Notes under the pieces: generated by a model
The model's database searches: none
The model's input: only the letters and a program-made list of their open reading frames with translations
Told to the model about the DNA's origin: nothing
In this document: positions 11,749-20,601 of the stretch, piece by piece
Layout: each line of letters opens with the position of its first letter
Position numbering within the stretch: the stretch's first letter is position 1
Program-made: the position numbers and the translations under genes
DNA from: Morganella psychrotolerans
Lineage (GTDB): Bacteria > Pseudomonadota > Gammaproteobacteria > Enterobacterales > Enterobacteriaceae
Length of the DNA stretch: 64,000 nucleotides
Assembly (NCBI RefSeq): GCF_001676155.1
Contig: NZ_LZEW01000030.1
Span: forward strand, 154,445-218,444
Direction of reading: 5' to 3'

Positions 11749-13299
11749 ATGATAAAGATAACAGCTGCTGCTATTGTGATAGCAGTCAGCACTTGTGCGT
11801 GGAGCACGGAAAATAGCCCATCTATACCTTCAGCAGAACCTTGCGCCACACTTTCAGCGGTGGTTATTGAGCAGCGTGAATTAATAATACCGTCCCATCT
11901 GGCAGATGAATTTGAGCATAAGGTCACCGGGACGTGTCTGACATCAGAGCAGATGGCGGAAGCCATCATGAGCCTGGAATCAGGGATCCATCAGGCGGGT
12001 TTTATTACCGCCCTGGTCGGTGTACCGCCACAAAATGTCAGTGACGGGATACTGACTCTGCAATATAAGCCCGGTTATCTGAGTGGCTACCGTGATAAAG
12101 ATAGCGGGCAGTCCCGTTTTGCGATGGGGTTGGTTTTTCCGCAGAGAGCAGACAGGCAACTGAATATCCGTGATACTGAACTGGGAATGAATCATCTGAA
12201 TCAGGTAGCGGGGTTGGGTGTGCGGGCAGCGGTTGAACCTGATCCGGATAAGCCCGGCAGCTCTGTTATTATGATTTCCGGGCAGAAAAAACGCAGTGTG
12301 AGCGGCTCACTTGAAATAAATAATCATGGAAACCGGTCAACCGGCAGCAGACAGATCAATAACCGGCTCAATATTGAAAATCCACTTCAGTTATATGATC
12401 GCCTGTTTGTCTATACCCTGCGGGATTTGGACCGGCGTCATGCGACCGGAACAAAGTTTGTCTATGCTCAATACCGGGTGCCGTATCAGTACTGGGAATT
12501 TACGGCAGGTGGCAGTTACAGCGAACAGAAACAGCAATATCCGGTGTTAAACGACTCTCTGGATTATTTTACCCGCAGCAAAATGCTGGATCTCAGCATC
12601 GGCCGCAAACTGCTTCTGACGCCAATACATGATATGACGCTCAGCAGCGGGATATCTGCAGTGACGCGCAGCATCACACTCGCGGGTACTCCGCTGAAAA
12701 TGCCTGAGCGTCGCTCTGTGTACTGGGATCTTGCACTGAATCATCGTTATTACCATCCTGCGTTTACCTTTCAGTATCAGGTTCAGTATAAACATTCACT
12801 GAACCAGTTTGGCGCATTACCTCTGTCGCACATGGCGATTAAACCCACCCGGCAACTGATGGCAGAAACCACCATAACGGTTCCTTTTCGCGCCGCCGGA
12901 CAGGCTTTTTATTATGAAGGTGTCATGCGGGGTATTATCAATGCCGATAAAACAGACCAAATGGATCATGTGTCATTAGGTGATCGCAATTCTGTTCGTG
13001 GCTATCCGTTCCATTATAGTATTAATGCACCACGCGCATTCATCAGCCGTAATGAAATGGTATGGCAGCAGGCACTGCCTTATCATAACCTTTATATCGC
13101 GGCAGATATTGCCGTACCCGGTACGGATATTATAAGCAGGGCTTATTCTCCGCGCTGGCTGGCAGGTAGTGAAATCGGCATTAAAGGACATTATAAACCT
13201 GTCAGTTACCAGTTGTTTACCGGCATTCCTTTTAAAGCTGCAGAGAATGTAGCTGCTTTTTCCGCGTATGCCGGGGTTTCTGTCAGTTTTAATTACTGA
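11749..13299 (+). CDS. TpsB-family (ShlB/FhaC/HecB) outer-membrane transporter
   Basis: A 516-residue outer-membrane protein of the two-partner secretion type. It has an N-terminal signal peptide (MIKITAAAIVIAVSTCAWS), a periplasmic POTRA-containing part to about residue 180, and a C-terminal beta-barrel with the SVRGYPF motif (the barrel-lumen RGY/F signature) and a terminal aromatic residue (VSVSFNY). TpsB proteins export a cognate TpsA across the outer membrane. The candidate TpsA at 9939-11228 is divergent and separated by a tRNA, whereas such pairs are usually co-directional. The start lacks a strong ribosome site. Confidence 0.85.
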   Translation: MIKITAAAIVIAVSTCAWSTENSPSIPSAEPCATLSAVVIEQRELIIPSHLADEFEHKVTGTCLTSEQMAEAIMSLESGIHQAGFITALVGVPPQNVSDGILTLQYKPGYLSGYRDKDSGQSRFAMGLVFPQRADRQLNIRDTELGMNHLNQVAGLGVRAAVEPDPDKPGSSVIMISGQKKRSVSGSLEINNHGNRSTGSRQINNRLNIENPLQLYDRLFVYTLRDLDRRHATGTKFVYAQYRVPYQYWEFTAGGSYSEQKQQYPVLNDSLDYFTRSKMLDLSIGRKLLLTPIHDMTLSSGISAVTRSITLAGTPLKMPERRSVYWDLALNHRYYHPAFTFQYQVQYKHSLNQFGALPLSHMAIKPTRQLMAETTITVPFRAAGQAFYYEGVMRGIINADKTDQMDHVSLGDRNSVRGYPFHYSINAPRAFISRNEMVWQQALPYHNLYIAADIAVPGTDIISRAYSPRWLAGSEIGIKGHYKPVSYQLFTGIPFKAAENVAAFSAYAGVSVSFNY

Positions 13300-13314
13300 G
13301 TATTTTTCTGTTTC

Positions 13315-13362
13315 CCGGATATTGCCGGGATGTGCGCGGCAATATGTTATCCGGCCTTTTTA
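13315..13362 (+). terminator. Terminator of tpsB
   Basis: CCGGATATTGCC pairs with GGCAATAT(gtt)ATCCGG, leaving a small bulge, and is followed by CCTTTTTAT. It starts 15 nt after the tpsB stop. Confidence 0.65.
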
Positions 13363-13801
13363 TCTGCCACATACTTTTGCTGCGTGATAATACCGTGCTG
13401 ACGCAGATAAGGTGCGGATTATGTATCGCTGTGTAATGAAACGGGCAACGGAAAACCCTGGTTCAGGGGGAGCAGGCAAAATAATCGGATAGTAATTAAG
13501 CATCCAGTCACAAAAATCGTATAATTTTTAACAGTTGTTTATTCTGCCCCTTTTTTATCAACCGGATGAATTGGCGCGCTAATGTGCGCTGACTCAAACA
13601 TTTTACCTGTTTTTGTTATAAAACCGTTTAGTTTATGTGCCTTATGTGTTGTCGGGGTCTACAGTCAATAGTATTGACTGCCTGTGTGACAGTTGATTTA
13701 GTGAAGAGTCAAAAAAATAATAATCAAACTGAAATCTGTGGTACGCACTGCTTTACCGGACCGCAGACAAACACAACATACAATGACAGGCGGAGATAAC
13801 G
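13363..13801. promoter_or_regulatory. Long dppA upstream region with a perfect 19-nt inverted repeat
   Basis: A 439-bp non-coding region before dppA. It holds no convincing ORF. A perfect inverted repeat, CAGTCAATA-G-TATTGACTG, lies at 13662-13680, about 120 nt before the dppA start, and is the best operator candidate. The ribosome site GGCGGAG lies 8 nt before the ATG. No exact sigma-70 promoter was assigned. Confidence 0.4.
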
Positions 13802-15418
13802 ATGATGAAAGTCGCCAAACGTAAGACAGGGTTGATGAAGCTGAGTGTCACACTGATTGCACTGGCAGTGTCGGCAAGTGTTAACGCGGCAGGCACGCTG
13901 GTTTTCTGTTCGGAAGGGTCACCGGAAGGGTTTAACCCGCAGTTGTTTACCTCCGGAACAACCTATGATGCGAGCTCGGTTCCGCTCTATAACCGGCTGG
14001 TCGAGTTTAAAGCCGGAACGACAGAACTGGAGCCGGGTCTGGCAGAGACCTGGGACGTGAGTGCGGATGGTAAAACGTACACTTTCCATCTGCGCAAAGG
14101 GGTTAAATTCCACACCACTAAAGAGTTCAAGCCGACCCGTGATTTTAATGCTGATGATGTGATTTTCACGTTTGATCGTCAGAAAAATGCGGAGAATCCG
14201 TATCACAAAGTGTCCGGCGGCAGTTACGAATATTTCAGCGGCATGGATATGGATAAAATCATCGAAAAAATTGAGAAAGTCGATGATAACACTGTCCGTT
14301 TTCAGCTGAGCCGCTCAGAAGCCCCTTTCCTGGCAAACCTCGGAATGGACTTTGCCTCCATTCTTTCTGCTGAATATGCGGATCAGATGCTGAAAGCCGG
14401 AACACCGGAAAAAGTGGATCTGAATCCTGTCGGCACCGGTCCGTTTGTGTTGCAGCAGTATCAGAAAGATTCCCGCATCCTGTATAAAGCTAATGATGAT
14501 TACTGGAATGGTCGTCCGCAACTGGATCGCCTGGTGTTCTCTATCACGCCTGATGCCTCTGTCCGCTATGCTAAATTGCAGAAAAATGAATGTCAGGTAA
14601 TGCCGTACCCGAACCCGGCTGATTTGGATCGCATGCGCGCGGATAAAAACATTGTACTGAAAGAGCAGCCAGGGCTGAATGTCGGCTATCTCTCTTATAA
14701 CGTTGAGAAAAAACCACTGGATAATGTCAAAGTCCGCCAGGCGCTGAGCATGGCCGTGAATAAAGACGCTATTATCGAAGCGGTTTACCAGGGAGCAGGA
14801 CAGAAAGCGAAAAATCTGATTCCGCCAACCATGTGGGGCTATAACAAAGACTTACAGGACTATCCGTACGATCCTGAAAAAGCAAAAGCATTGCTGAAAG
14901 AAGCCGGAATGGAAAACGGGTTTGAAATTGACCTGTGGGCAATGCCGGTTCAGCGTCCGTATAACCCGAATGCGCGTCGTATGGCTGAGATGATCCAGGC
15001 TGACTGGGCGAAAGTCGGCGTGAAAGCCAAAATCGTAACCTATGAGTGGGGTGAGTACCTCAAGCGCGCGAAAGCGGGTGAACCTCAGACAGTGATGATG
15101 GGCTGGACAGGCGACAACGGGGATCCGGATAACTTCTTCGCGACACTCTTCAGCTGTGCCGCGAAAGAACAGGGTTCGAATTACTCAAAATGGTGTGATC
15201 AATCCTTTGAAAACATCATCCTGCCGGCGCGTACCACCGCTGATCCGAAAGAGCGCGCCAAGCTGTATGAGCAGGCTCAGGTCGTGATGAAAGAGCAGGA
15301 ACCGGCGCTGATTGTTGCGCACTCCACAGTGTATGAGCCTGTCCGCAAAGAAGTGAAAGGCTATGTGGTTGATCCGCTGGGCAAACATCACTTTGATAAA
15401 GTCTCAATCGAAAAATAA
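13802..15418 (+). CDS. dppA: Periplasmic dipeptide-binding protein DppA
   Basis: A 538-residue SBP_bac_5 protein. A signal peptide (about residues 1-29, ending SVNA) precedes mature AGTLVFCSEGSPEGFNPQ, as in E. coli DppA. DppA binds dipeptides in the periplasm and also serves in haem and aminolevulinate uptake in E. coli. Family blocks such as NPYHKVSGG, GTGPF and MGWTGDNGDPDNFF are intact. It heads dppABCDF and is separated from dppB by a hairpin, which fits its need for higher expression than the membrane parts. Confidence 0.97.
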   Translation: MMKVAKRKTGLMKLSVTLIALAVSASVNAAGTLVFCSEGSPEGFNPQLFTSGTTYDASSVPLYNRLVEFKAGTTELEPGLAETWDVSADGKTYTFHLRKGVKFHTTKEFKPTRDFNADDVIFTFDRQKNAENPYHKVSGGSYEYFSGMDMDKIIEKIEKVDDNTVRFQLSRSEAPFLANLGMDFASILSAEYADQMLKAGTPEKVDLNPVGTGPFVLQQYQKDSRILYKANDDYWNGRPQLDRLVFSITPDASVRYAKLQKNECQVMPYPNPADLDRMRADKNIVLKEQPGLNVGYLSYNVEKKPLDNVKVRQALSMAVNKDAIIEAVYQGAGQKAKNLIPPTMWGYNKDLQDYPYDPEKAKALLKEAGMENGFEIDLWAMPVQRPYNPNARRMAEMIQADWAKVGVKAKIVTYEWGEYLKRAKAGEPQTVMMGWTGDNGDPDNFFATLFSCAAKEQGSNYSKWCDQSFENIILPARTTADPKERAKLYEQAQVVMKEQEPALIVAHSTVYEPVRKEVKGYVVDPLGKHHFDKVSIEK

Positions 15419-15440
15419 TAAGTCAGTAATTAGTGTCTCC

Positions 15441-15470
15441 GGTTCGCCGTCTTTATAAGGGCGGCGAACC
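15441..15470 (+). promoter_or_regulatory. dppA-dppB intercistronic hairpin
   Basis: GGTTCGCCG pairs perfectly with CGGCGAACC over a 12-nt loop, with no T tract. Such a hairpin after the first gene of a binding-protein transporter operon usually protects the upstream message or partly reduces read-through; that role is inferred here. Confidence 0.6.
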
Positions 15471-15617
15471 CTGTATCGCACCGCATAGTACGGTCGATGC
15501 AGAACATATAATTAAAATAATATTATTCATGGTGTGAGTATAAAGGGGAAGTCCTCCCTTTCGTCCGGTCTTTATGACCTGAGCGCTGTCAGCGGGCATT
15601 ACAAGGGAATCAGGGGT

Positions 15618-16637
15618 ATGCTGCAATTTATCCTCCGACGGGTAGGGATGGTTATACCGACATTTATCGGTATCACATTACTGACGTTTATATTTGTTCA
15701 TCTGATCCCGGGCGACCCGGTCACGATTATGGCGGGTGAACGCGGGATTTCTCCGGAGCGTCACGCACAGTTAATGGCGGCACTCGGATTAGATCAACCT
15801 TACTGGAAACAGTATCTTCATTACATCAATGGCGTTCTGCACGGCGACCTTGGTATCTCATTAAAGAGCCGCCAGCCGGTGTGGGATGAATTTGTTCCCC
15901 GCTTTAAAGCCACGCTGGAACTTGCTACCTGCGCAATGATTTTTGCCATCTCTGTGGGCATTCCGGCAGGTGTGCTGGCGGCGGTCAAACGCGGTTCGGT
16001 GTTTGATCATACGGTTATCGGGATTTCACTGACCGGCTATTCCATGCCGATTTTCTGGTGGGGCATCATGCTTATCATGCTGGTGTCGGTCAATCTTGAC
16101 CTTACCCCGGTATCCGGAAGGCTTGCCGACAGTGTTTTCCTGGATGACACTCAGCCGCTCACCGGATTTATGCTGATTGATACCCTGATCTGGGGCGAAG
16201 ACGGGGATTTTAAAGATGCCGTGATGCATCTTATCTTACCTTCCATTGTCCTCGGCACTATTCCGCTGGCGGTGATTGTCCGTATGACGCGCTCCGCGAT
16301 GCTGGAAGTCCTGGGTGAAGATTATATCCGTACCGCACGCGCCAAAGGGCTGAGCCGTCTGCGGGTGATTGTGGTGCATGCGCTGCGTAATGCATTGTTA
16401 CCGGTCGTGACAGTAATCGGCTTACAGGTCGGTGTGATGCTGGCAGGTGCAATTCTGACAGAAACTATTTTCTCCTGGCCCGGTATCGGGCGCTGGCTGA
16501 TTGATGCACTGCAACGCCGTGACTATCCGGTGGTTCAGGGCGGCGTACTGCTGATCGCTATTCTCATTATCCTGGTTAACCTGTGTGTGGATTTACTCTA
16601 CGGTGTCATTAATCCGCGGATCCGCCACAAAAAATAA
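15618..16637 (+). CDS. dppB: Dipeptide ABC transporter permease DppB
   Basis: A 339-residue permease, the E. coli length. The start is set at MLQFILRRVGMVIPTFIGIT; the frame is open 84 nt upstream to a GTG, but that stretch has no family similarity. Several membrane helices and the EAA loop (RTARAKGLSRLRVIVVHALR) for contact with DppD/DppF are present. DppB and DppC form the inner-membrane channel for dipeptides. Confidence 0.95.
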   Translation: MLQFILRRVGMVIPTFIGITLLTFIFVHLIPGDPVTIMAGERGISPERHAQLMAALGLDQPYWKQYLHYINGVLHGDLGISLKSRQPVWDEFVPRFKATLELATCAMIFAISVGIPAGVLAAVKRGSVFDHTVIGISLTGYSMPIFWWGIMLIMLVSVNLDLTPVSGRLADSVFLDDTQPLTGFMLIDTLIWGEDGDFKDAVMHLILPSIVLGTIPLAVIVRMTRSAMLEVLGEDYIRTARAKGLSRLRVIVVHALRNALLPVVTVIGLQVGVMLAGAILTETIFSWPGIGRWLIDALQRRDYPVVQGGVLLIAILIILVNLCVDLLYGVINPRIRHKK

Positions 16638-16649
16638 GAGGAGCGCACG

Positions 16650-17552
16650 ATGTCTGATTCAACGAACAATGTTGTTACCCGCGCGCCTGAGCCTCTCTCT
16701 CCGCTGCGCGAATTCTGGGTTTATTTCAGTCGCAACAAAGGTGCATTAATCGGATTGATTTATATCCTGCTGATGCTGCTGATTGCGATTTTCGCCCCGT
16801 TGCTTGCCCCGCATCTGCCGGATGAGCAGTTCCGCACACATTTATTGCAGCCGCCTGTCTGGCAGGAAGGGGGTTCGTGGGAATTTATGCTCGGCACTGA
16901 TGATATCGGACGGGATATATTGTCCCGCCTGATGTTTGGTGCCCGCCTCTCGTTACTGGTGGGCTGCCTGGTGGTTGCGCTCTCATTACTGATGGGTGTG
17001 GTGGTGGGATTGGTTGCCGGCTATTTCGGCGGCTGGATTGATGCCCTGATCATGCGCATCGTCGATATCATGCTGGCACTGCCGAGCCTGCTGCTGGCGC
17101 TGGTGCTGGTGGCTATCTTCGGACCATCGATTGTGAATGCCTCGCTGGCACTGACCTTTGTCGCACTGCCGCACTATATCCGCCTGACGCGGGCAGCGGT
17201 ACTCACTGAAGTCAGCCGTGATTATGTCACGGCTTCCGGCGTGGCGGGCGCAGGTGCTGCCCGCCAGATGTTTGTGAATATTTTGCCGAACTGTCTCGCG
17301 CCGCTGATTGTGCAGGCGTCTCTGGGCTTTTCCAACGCCATTTTGGATATGGCGGCGTTAGGTTTCTTAGGCATGGGCGCACAGCCGCCGACACCGGAGT
17401 GGGGAACGATGCTCTCCGATGTTTTACAGTTTACGCAAAGTGCCTGGTGGGTGGTGACCTTCCCGGGACTGGCGATTTTACTGACGGTACTGGCGTTTAA
17501 CCTGATGGGCGACGGATTGCGTGATGCCCTTGATCCTAAGCTGAAGCAGTAG
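16650..17552 (+). CDS. dppC: Dipeptide ABC transporter permease DppC
   Basis: A 300-residue permease with a short cytoplasmic N-terminus ([19 protein letters not shown]) and the EAA-type loop around [20 protein letters not shown]. It pairs with DppB to form the membrane pore. A GAGGAG ribosome site precedes the ATG, and it lies 12 nt after dppB and 10 nt before dppD. Confidence 0.96.
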   Translation: MSDSTNNVVTRAPEPLSPLREFWVYFSRNKGALIGLIYILLMLLIAIFAPLLAPHLPDEQFRTHLLQPPVWQEGGSWEFMLGTDDIGRDILSRLMFGARLSLLVGCLVVALSLLMGVVVGLVAGYFGGWIDALIMRIVDIMLALPSLLLALVLVAIFGPSIVNASLALTFVALPHYIRLTRAAVLTEVSRDYVTASGVAGAGAARQMFVNILPNCLAPLIVQASLGFSNAILDMAALGFLGMGAQPPTPEWGTMLSDVLQFTQSAWWVVTFPGLAILLTVLAFNLMGDGLRDALDPKLKQ

Positions 17553-17562
17553 AGGTGCAGAC

Positions 17563-18546
17563 ATGGCGTTATTAACAGTTGATAAATTATCTGTTCACTT
17601 CGGTGAAAAAGAGATGCCATTCCGCGCTGTTGACCGGATCAGCTACCAGGTTGATGAAGGTCAGGTGCTGGGCATTGTCGGGGAGTCAGGCTCCGGAAAA
17701 TCGGTCAGTTCGCTGGCCATTATGGGATTGATTGATTTTCCCGGTCGCGTGATGGCGGATAACCTGGAGTTTGACGGCCGCCATCTGCTGACGATTTCGG
17801 AAAAAGAGCGGCGTGAACTGGTGGGTTCGGATGTGGCGATGATTTTCCAGGATCCGATGACCAGCCTCAATCCGTGCTATACCGTCGGCTTTCAGATAAT
17901 GGAAGCCCTGAAAGTGCATCAGGGGGGTAACCGCAAAACCCGGTTACAGCGGACCATTGATTTGCTGCTGCTGGTGGGTATTCCGGACCCGGCATCGCGG
18001 CTGGATGTGTATCCGCATCAGTTATCCGGCGGGATGAGTCAGCGGGTGATGATTGCGATGGCAATTGCCTGCCGCCCGAAACTGCTGATTGCCGATGAAC
18101 CGACAACGGCGCTCGATGTCACTATCCAGGCACAGATTATTGAATTATTGCTTGAATTACAGCGGCAGGAAAACATGGCGCTGGTGCTTATCACCCATGA
18201 TCTGGCGCTGGTGGCGGAAGCGGCGCATCACATTATTGTGATGTATGCGGGGCAGGTTGTGGAGTCCGGTAAAGCGGCGGATATTTTCCGTGCGCCCCGG
18301 CATCCTTACACTCAGGCGCTGTTACGGGCGTTGCCGGAATTTGCGGGCAATAAAAGCCGGCTGGAATCACTGCCGGGCGTCGTGCCCGGTAAGTATGACC
18401 GCCCTGACGGATGTCTGCTGAACCCGCGCTGTCCGTATGCAACGCAGATCTGCCGCACGACAGAACCAGCGCTGCGGACTGTCGGGTCACGTCAGGTGAA
18501 ATGTCACACGCCGCTGGATGATCAAGGGAGACCGGGCCATGAGTGA
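17563..18546 (+). CDS. dppD: Dipeptide ABC transporter ATPase DppD
   Basis: A 327-residue ATPase with Walker A GESGSGKS (about residues 42-49), the signature LSGGMSQR, Walker [13 protein letters not shown] and the switch His in THD. The C-terminal oligopeptide-transporter extension has the Cys-rich cluster [14 protein letters not shown] that holds an iron-sulfur site in related proteins. Its stop overlaps the dppF start by 8 nt. Confidence 0.97.
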   Translation: MALLTVDKLSVHFGEKEMPFRAVDRISYQVDEGQVLGIVGESGSGKSVSSLAIMGLIDFPGRVMADNLEFDGRHLLTISEKERRELVGSDVAMIFQDPMTSLNPCYTVGFQIMEALKVHQGGNRKTRLQRTIDLLLLVGIPDPASRLDVYPHQLSGGMSQRVMIAMAIACRPKLLIADEPTTALDVTIQAQIIELLLELQRQENMALVLITHDLALVAEAAHHIIVMYAGQVVESGKAADIFRAPRHPYTQALLRALPEFAGNKSRLESLPGVVPGKYDRPDGCLLNPRCPYATQICRTTEPALRTVGSRQVKCHTPLDDQGRPGHE

Positions 18547-19538
18547 AATCACACAACCACTGCTGCACGTAAAAGAGTTGAAAAAATATTATCCGGTGAA
18601 GAAAGGTTTTTTTTTCGCCGGAGCGGATGGTGAAAGCGCTTGATGGTGTTTCATTTGACCTTGCGCGCGGAAAAACTCTGGCGGTGGTGGGGGAATCCGG
18701 TTGCGGAAAATCCACCCTGGGGCGTTTGCTGACTATGATTGAAAAACCCACCGGCGGTGAGTTGTTTTATCAGGGCCAGAATTTACTGGTTGAAGACAAG
18801 CAGGCAGAAAAACTGCGCCGTCAGAAAATCCAGATTGTTTTCCAGAACCCGTACGGCTCGCTGAATCCGCGTAAAAAAGTCGGGCAGATCCTGGAAGAGC
18901 CGTTGGTTATCAATACTTCTCTGAGTGCGGCTCAGCGCAAAGAGAAAGTGCTGGCAATGATGGCAAAAGTCGGACTGAAAACAGAGCATTACAGCCGCTA
19001 TCCGCACATGTTTTCCGGCGGACAGCGCCAGCGTATTGCTATCGCCCGTGGTCTGATGCTGGACCCCGATGTACTGATCGCCGATGAACCGGTTTCTGCA
19101 CTCGATGTGTCTGTCCGCGCCCAGGTATTAAACCTGATGATGGATTTGCAGGATGAACTGGGTCTGTCATACGTCTTTATCTCTCATGATTTGTCTGTTG
19201 TGGAGCACATTGCCGATGATGTGATGGTGATGTATCTGGGGCGTTGTGTGGAGAAAGGAACTAAAGCGCAGATTTTTGATAATCCGCGCCATCCGTACAC
19301 GCAGGCTCTGCTTTCTGCAACGCCGCGTCTGAACCCGGAACAACGGCGTGAGCGGATCAAGCTGACCGGTGAACTCCCCAGCCCGCTGAATCCGCCACCG
19401 GGCTGTGCTTTTGCCGCCCGTTGCCGTCATGCATTCAGTACCTGCACACAGTTTCAGCCGCAGTTGAAATCTTATGGCGGACAGCTTATTGCCTGCTTTG
19501 CAGTTGATCGGGAAGAGCAGACAGAAACAATGGAATAA
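18539..19538 (+). CDS. dppF: Dipeptide ABC transporter ATPase DppF, frameshifted at a T9 run
   Basis: The ATG at 18539 opens [20 protein letters not shown], as in E. coli DppF, but the frame stops after about 34 codons. At T9 (18607-18615), removing one T joins it in frame to [20 protein letters not shown] and the rest, giving 332 residues (E. coli 334). Walker [10 protein letters not shown], signature FSGGQRQR and Walker [13 protein letters not shown] are intact. A start at the internal ATG (18627) would lose the first strand of the ATPase fold. The extra T is probably a sequencing error; if real, DppF function is doubtful. Confidence 0.88.
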
Positions 19539-19587
19539 ACGCGCTGTTTTACAGCAAATTACAGAAAAACATGTTTTCCTGAAAGAC

Positions 19588-19623
19588 AAAAGGCGATAAT
19601 GAGAGGCTTCATTATCGCCTTTA
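19588..19623 (+). terminator. Terminator of the dpp operon
   Basis: AAAGGCGATAATGA pairs perfectly with TCATTATCGCCTTT over a 6-nt loop, 50 nt after the dppF stop. Confidence 0.85.
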
Positions 19624-19728
19624 CTGTTAACGGGGTGAGATTAGCTCAGCAGAAAGCACAATGATGACGTATAATCACTGCGTATGACGAAAGATGTGAT
19701 AACTGAATTGTAACGAAAGGCGTGAAAT

Positions 19729-20436
19729 ATGCGTGTAAAAGTCAAAAAGTCGCTGACAATTAAGCAAATGTCAGTTGTTGCAGTAGTGACTTTGGTGACT
19801 GTCGCACTTTTTATTACCCTTCAGTTATCGCATTTGATACAACAGCGGAAAGATGATTACACCAATCAGCTTTTTAATTCGTCAGTGCAGGTCAGAAAAC
19901 CGTTGGCAGATGCATTGTTAGGATCTGATTTAAATGAAATTAAATCCATACTGATAACATTGCGTGCCAGTGGTATTTTAGGTCGGGCAATCGTGATGAC
20001 ACCGGATAATGTTCAGGTTATCAGCCTGGATTTCGCCACATACCGGCCTATTCCGGCTGCAGCAAAAATGATCTTCGGGATTCCGGTTGAAATCCGGGTT
20101 CCGCTATACGCATACGGCGTGGCACATATTGCAAAACCCCCGCAGGGGTATCTTATTCTTCAGGTGGATGATAACCGGATATACCGCTTCGCAATGAATA
20201 CATTGGCACTGATGGTAACCAGTTATCTGTTACTGGCATTTGTCCTGGTGATCGCGATAAGTTGGTGTATTAACCGTCTGATGGTGCGCCCGTTACGTAA
20301 TATGGCCCGTGAGCTGAACAGCGCAGAGCCGGCAGAAATGCTCAGTTGTTCACCGTATCATGAGGATGATGAGATTGGTTTGTTAGCAAAAGGCTATCAA
20401 AATCAGCTTAATAAACATAAATCAGGGCCATCATGA
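19729..20436 (+). CDS. Truncated PdeK/YhjK-like sensor: periplasmic and HAMP parts only
   Basis: The 235 residues resemble the N-terminal third of E. coli PdeK (YhjK), a c-di-GMP phosphodiesterase of about 650 residues. A first membrane helix (about 14-34) after SLTIKQMSVV, a periplasmic sensor domain, a second helix (about 158-180, ending AISWCINRL) and a HAMP-like segment (MVRPLRNMARELNSAEPAE) are visible. The protein stops right after the HAMP, so the GGDEF and EAL domains are absent, and none of that sequence is recognisable before yhjJ. It is a relic or a signalling-dead membrane protein. It still lies just upstream of yhjJ, its E. coli neighbour. Confidence 0.75.
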   Translation: MRVKVKKSLTIKQMSVVAVVTLVTVALFITLQLSHLIQQRKDDYTNQLFNSSVQVRKPLADALLGSDLNEIKSILITLRASGILGRAIVMTPDNVQVISLDFATYRPIPAAAKMIFGIPVEIRVPLYAYGVAHIAKPPQGYLILQVDDNRIYRFAMNTLALMVTSYLLLAFVLVIAISWCINRLMVRPLRNMARELNSAEPAEMLSCSPYHEDDEIGLLAKGYQNQLNKHKSGPS

Positions 20437-20601
20437 AAACTTCCCGGTCAGTTTGCTGTCTAAACTCAGACGAGTCGTAAGGACGTCCCGGAAGCCGGTC
20501 AGTTTTGCCTGCGCATTGTCGCCTGACGTCATATTATTTCCGGCATCAGTGGTAAACCTCAGAAGAAGGCATACCAGGGATTCATATCAAAAGAGGTTAG
20601 T

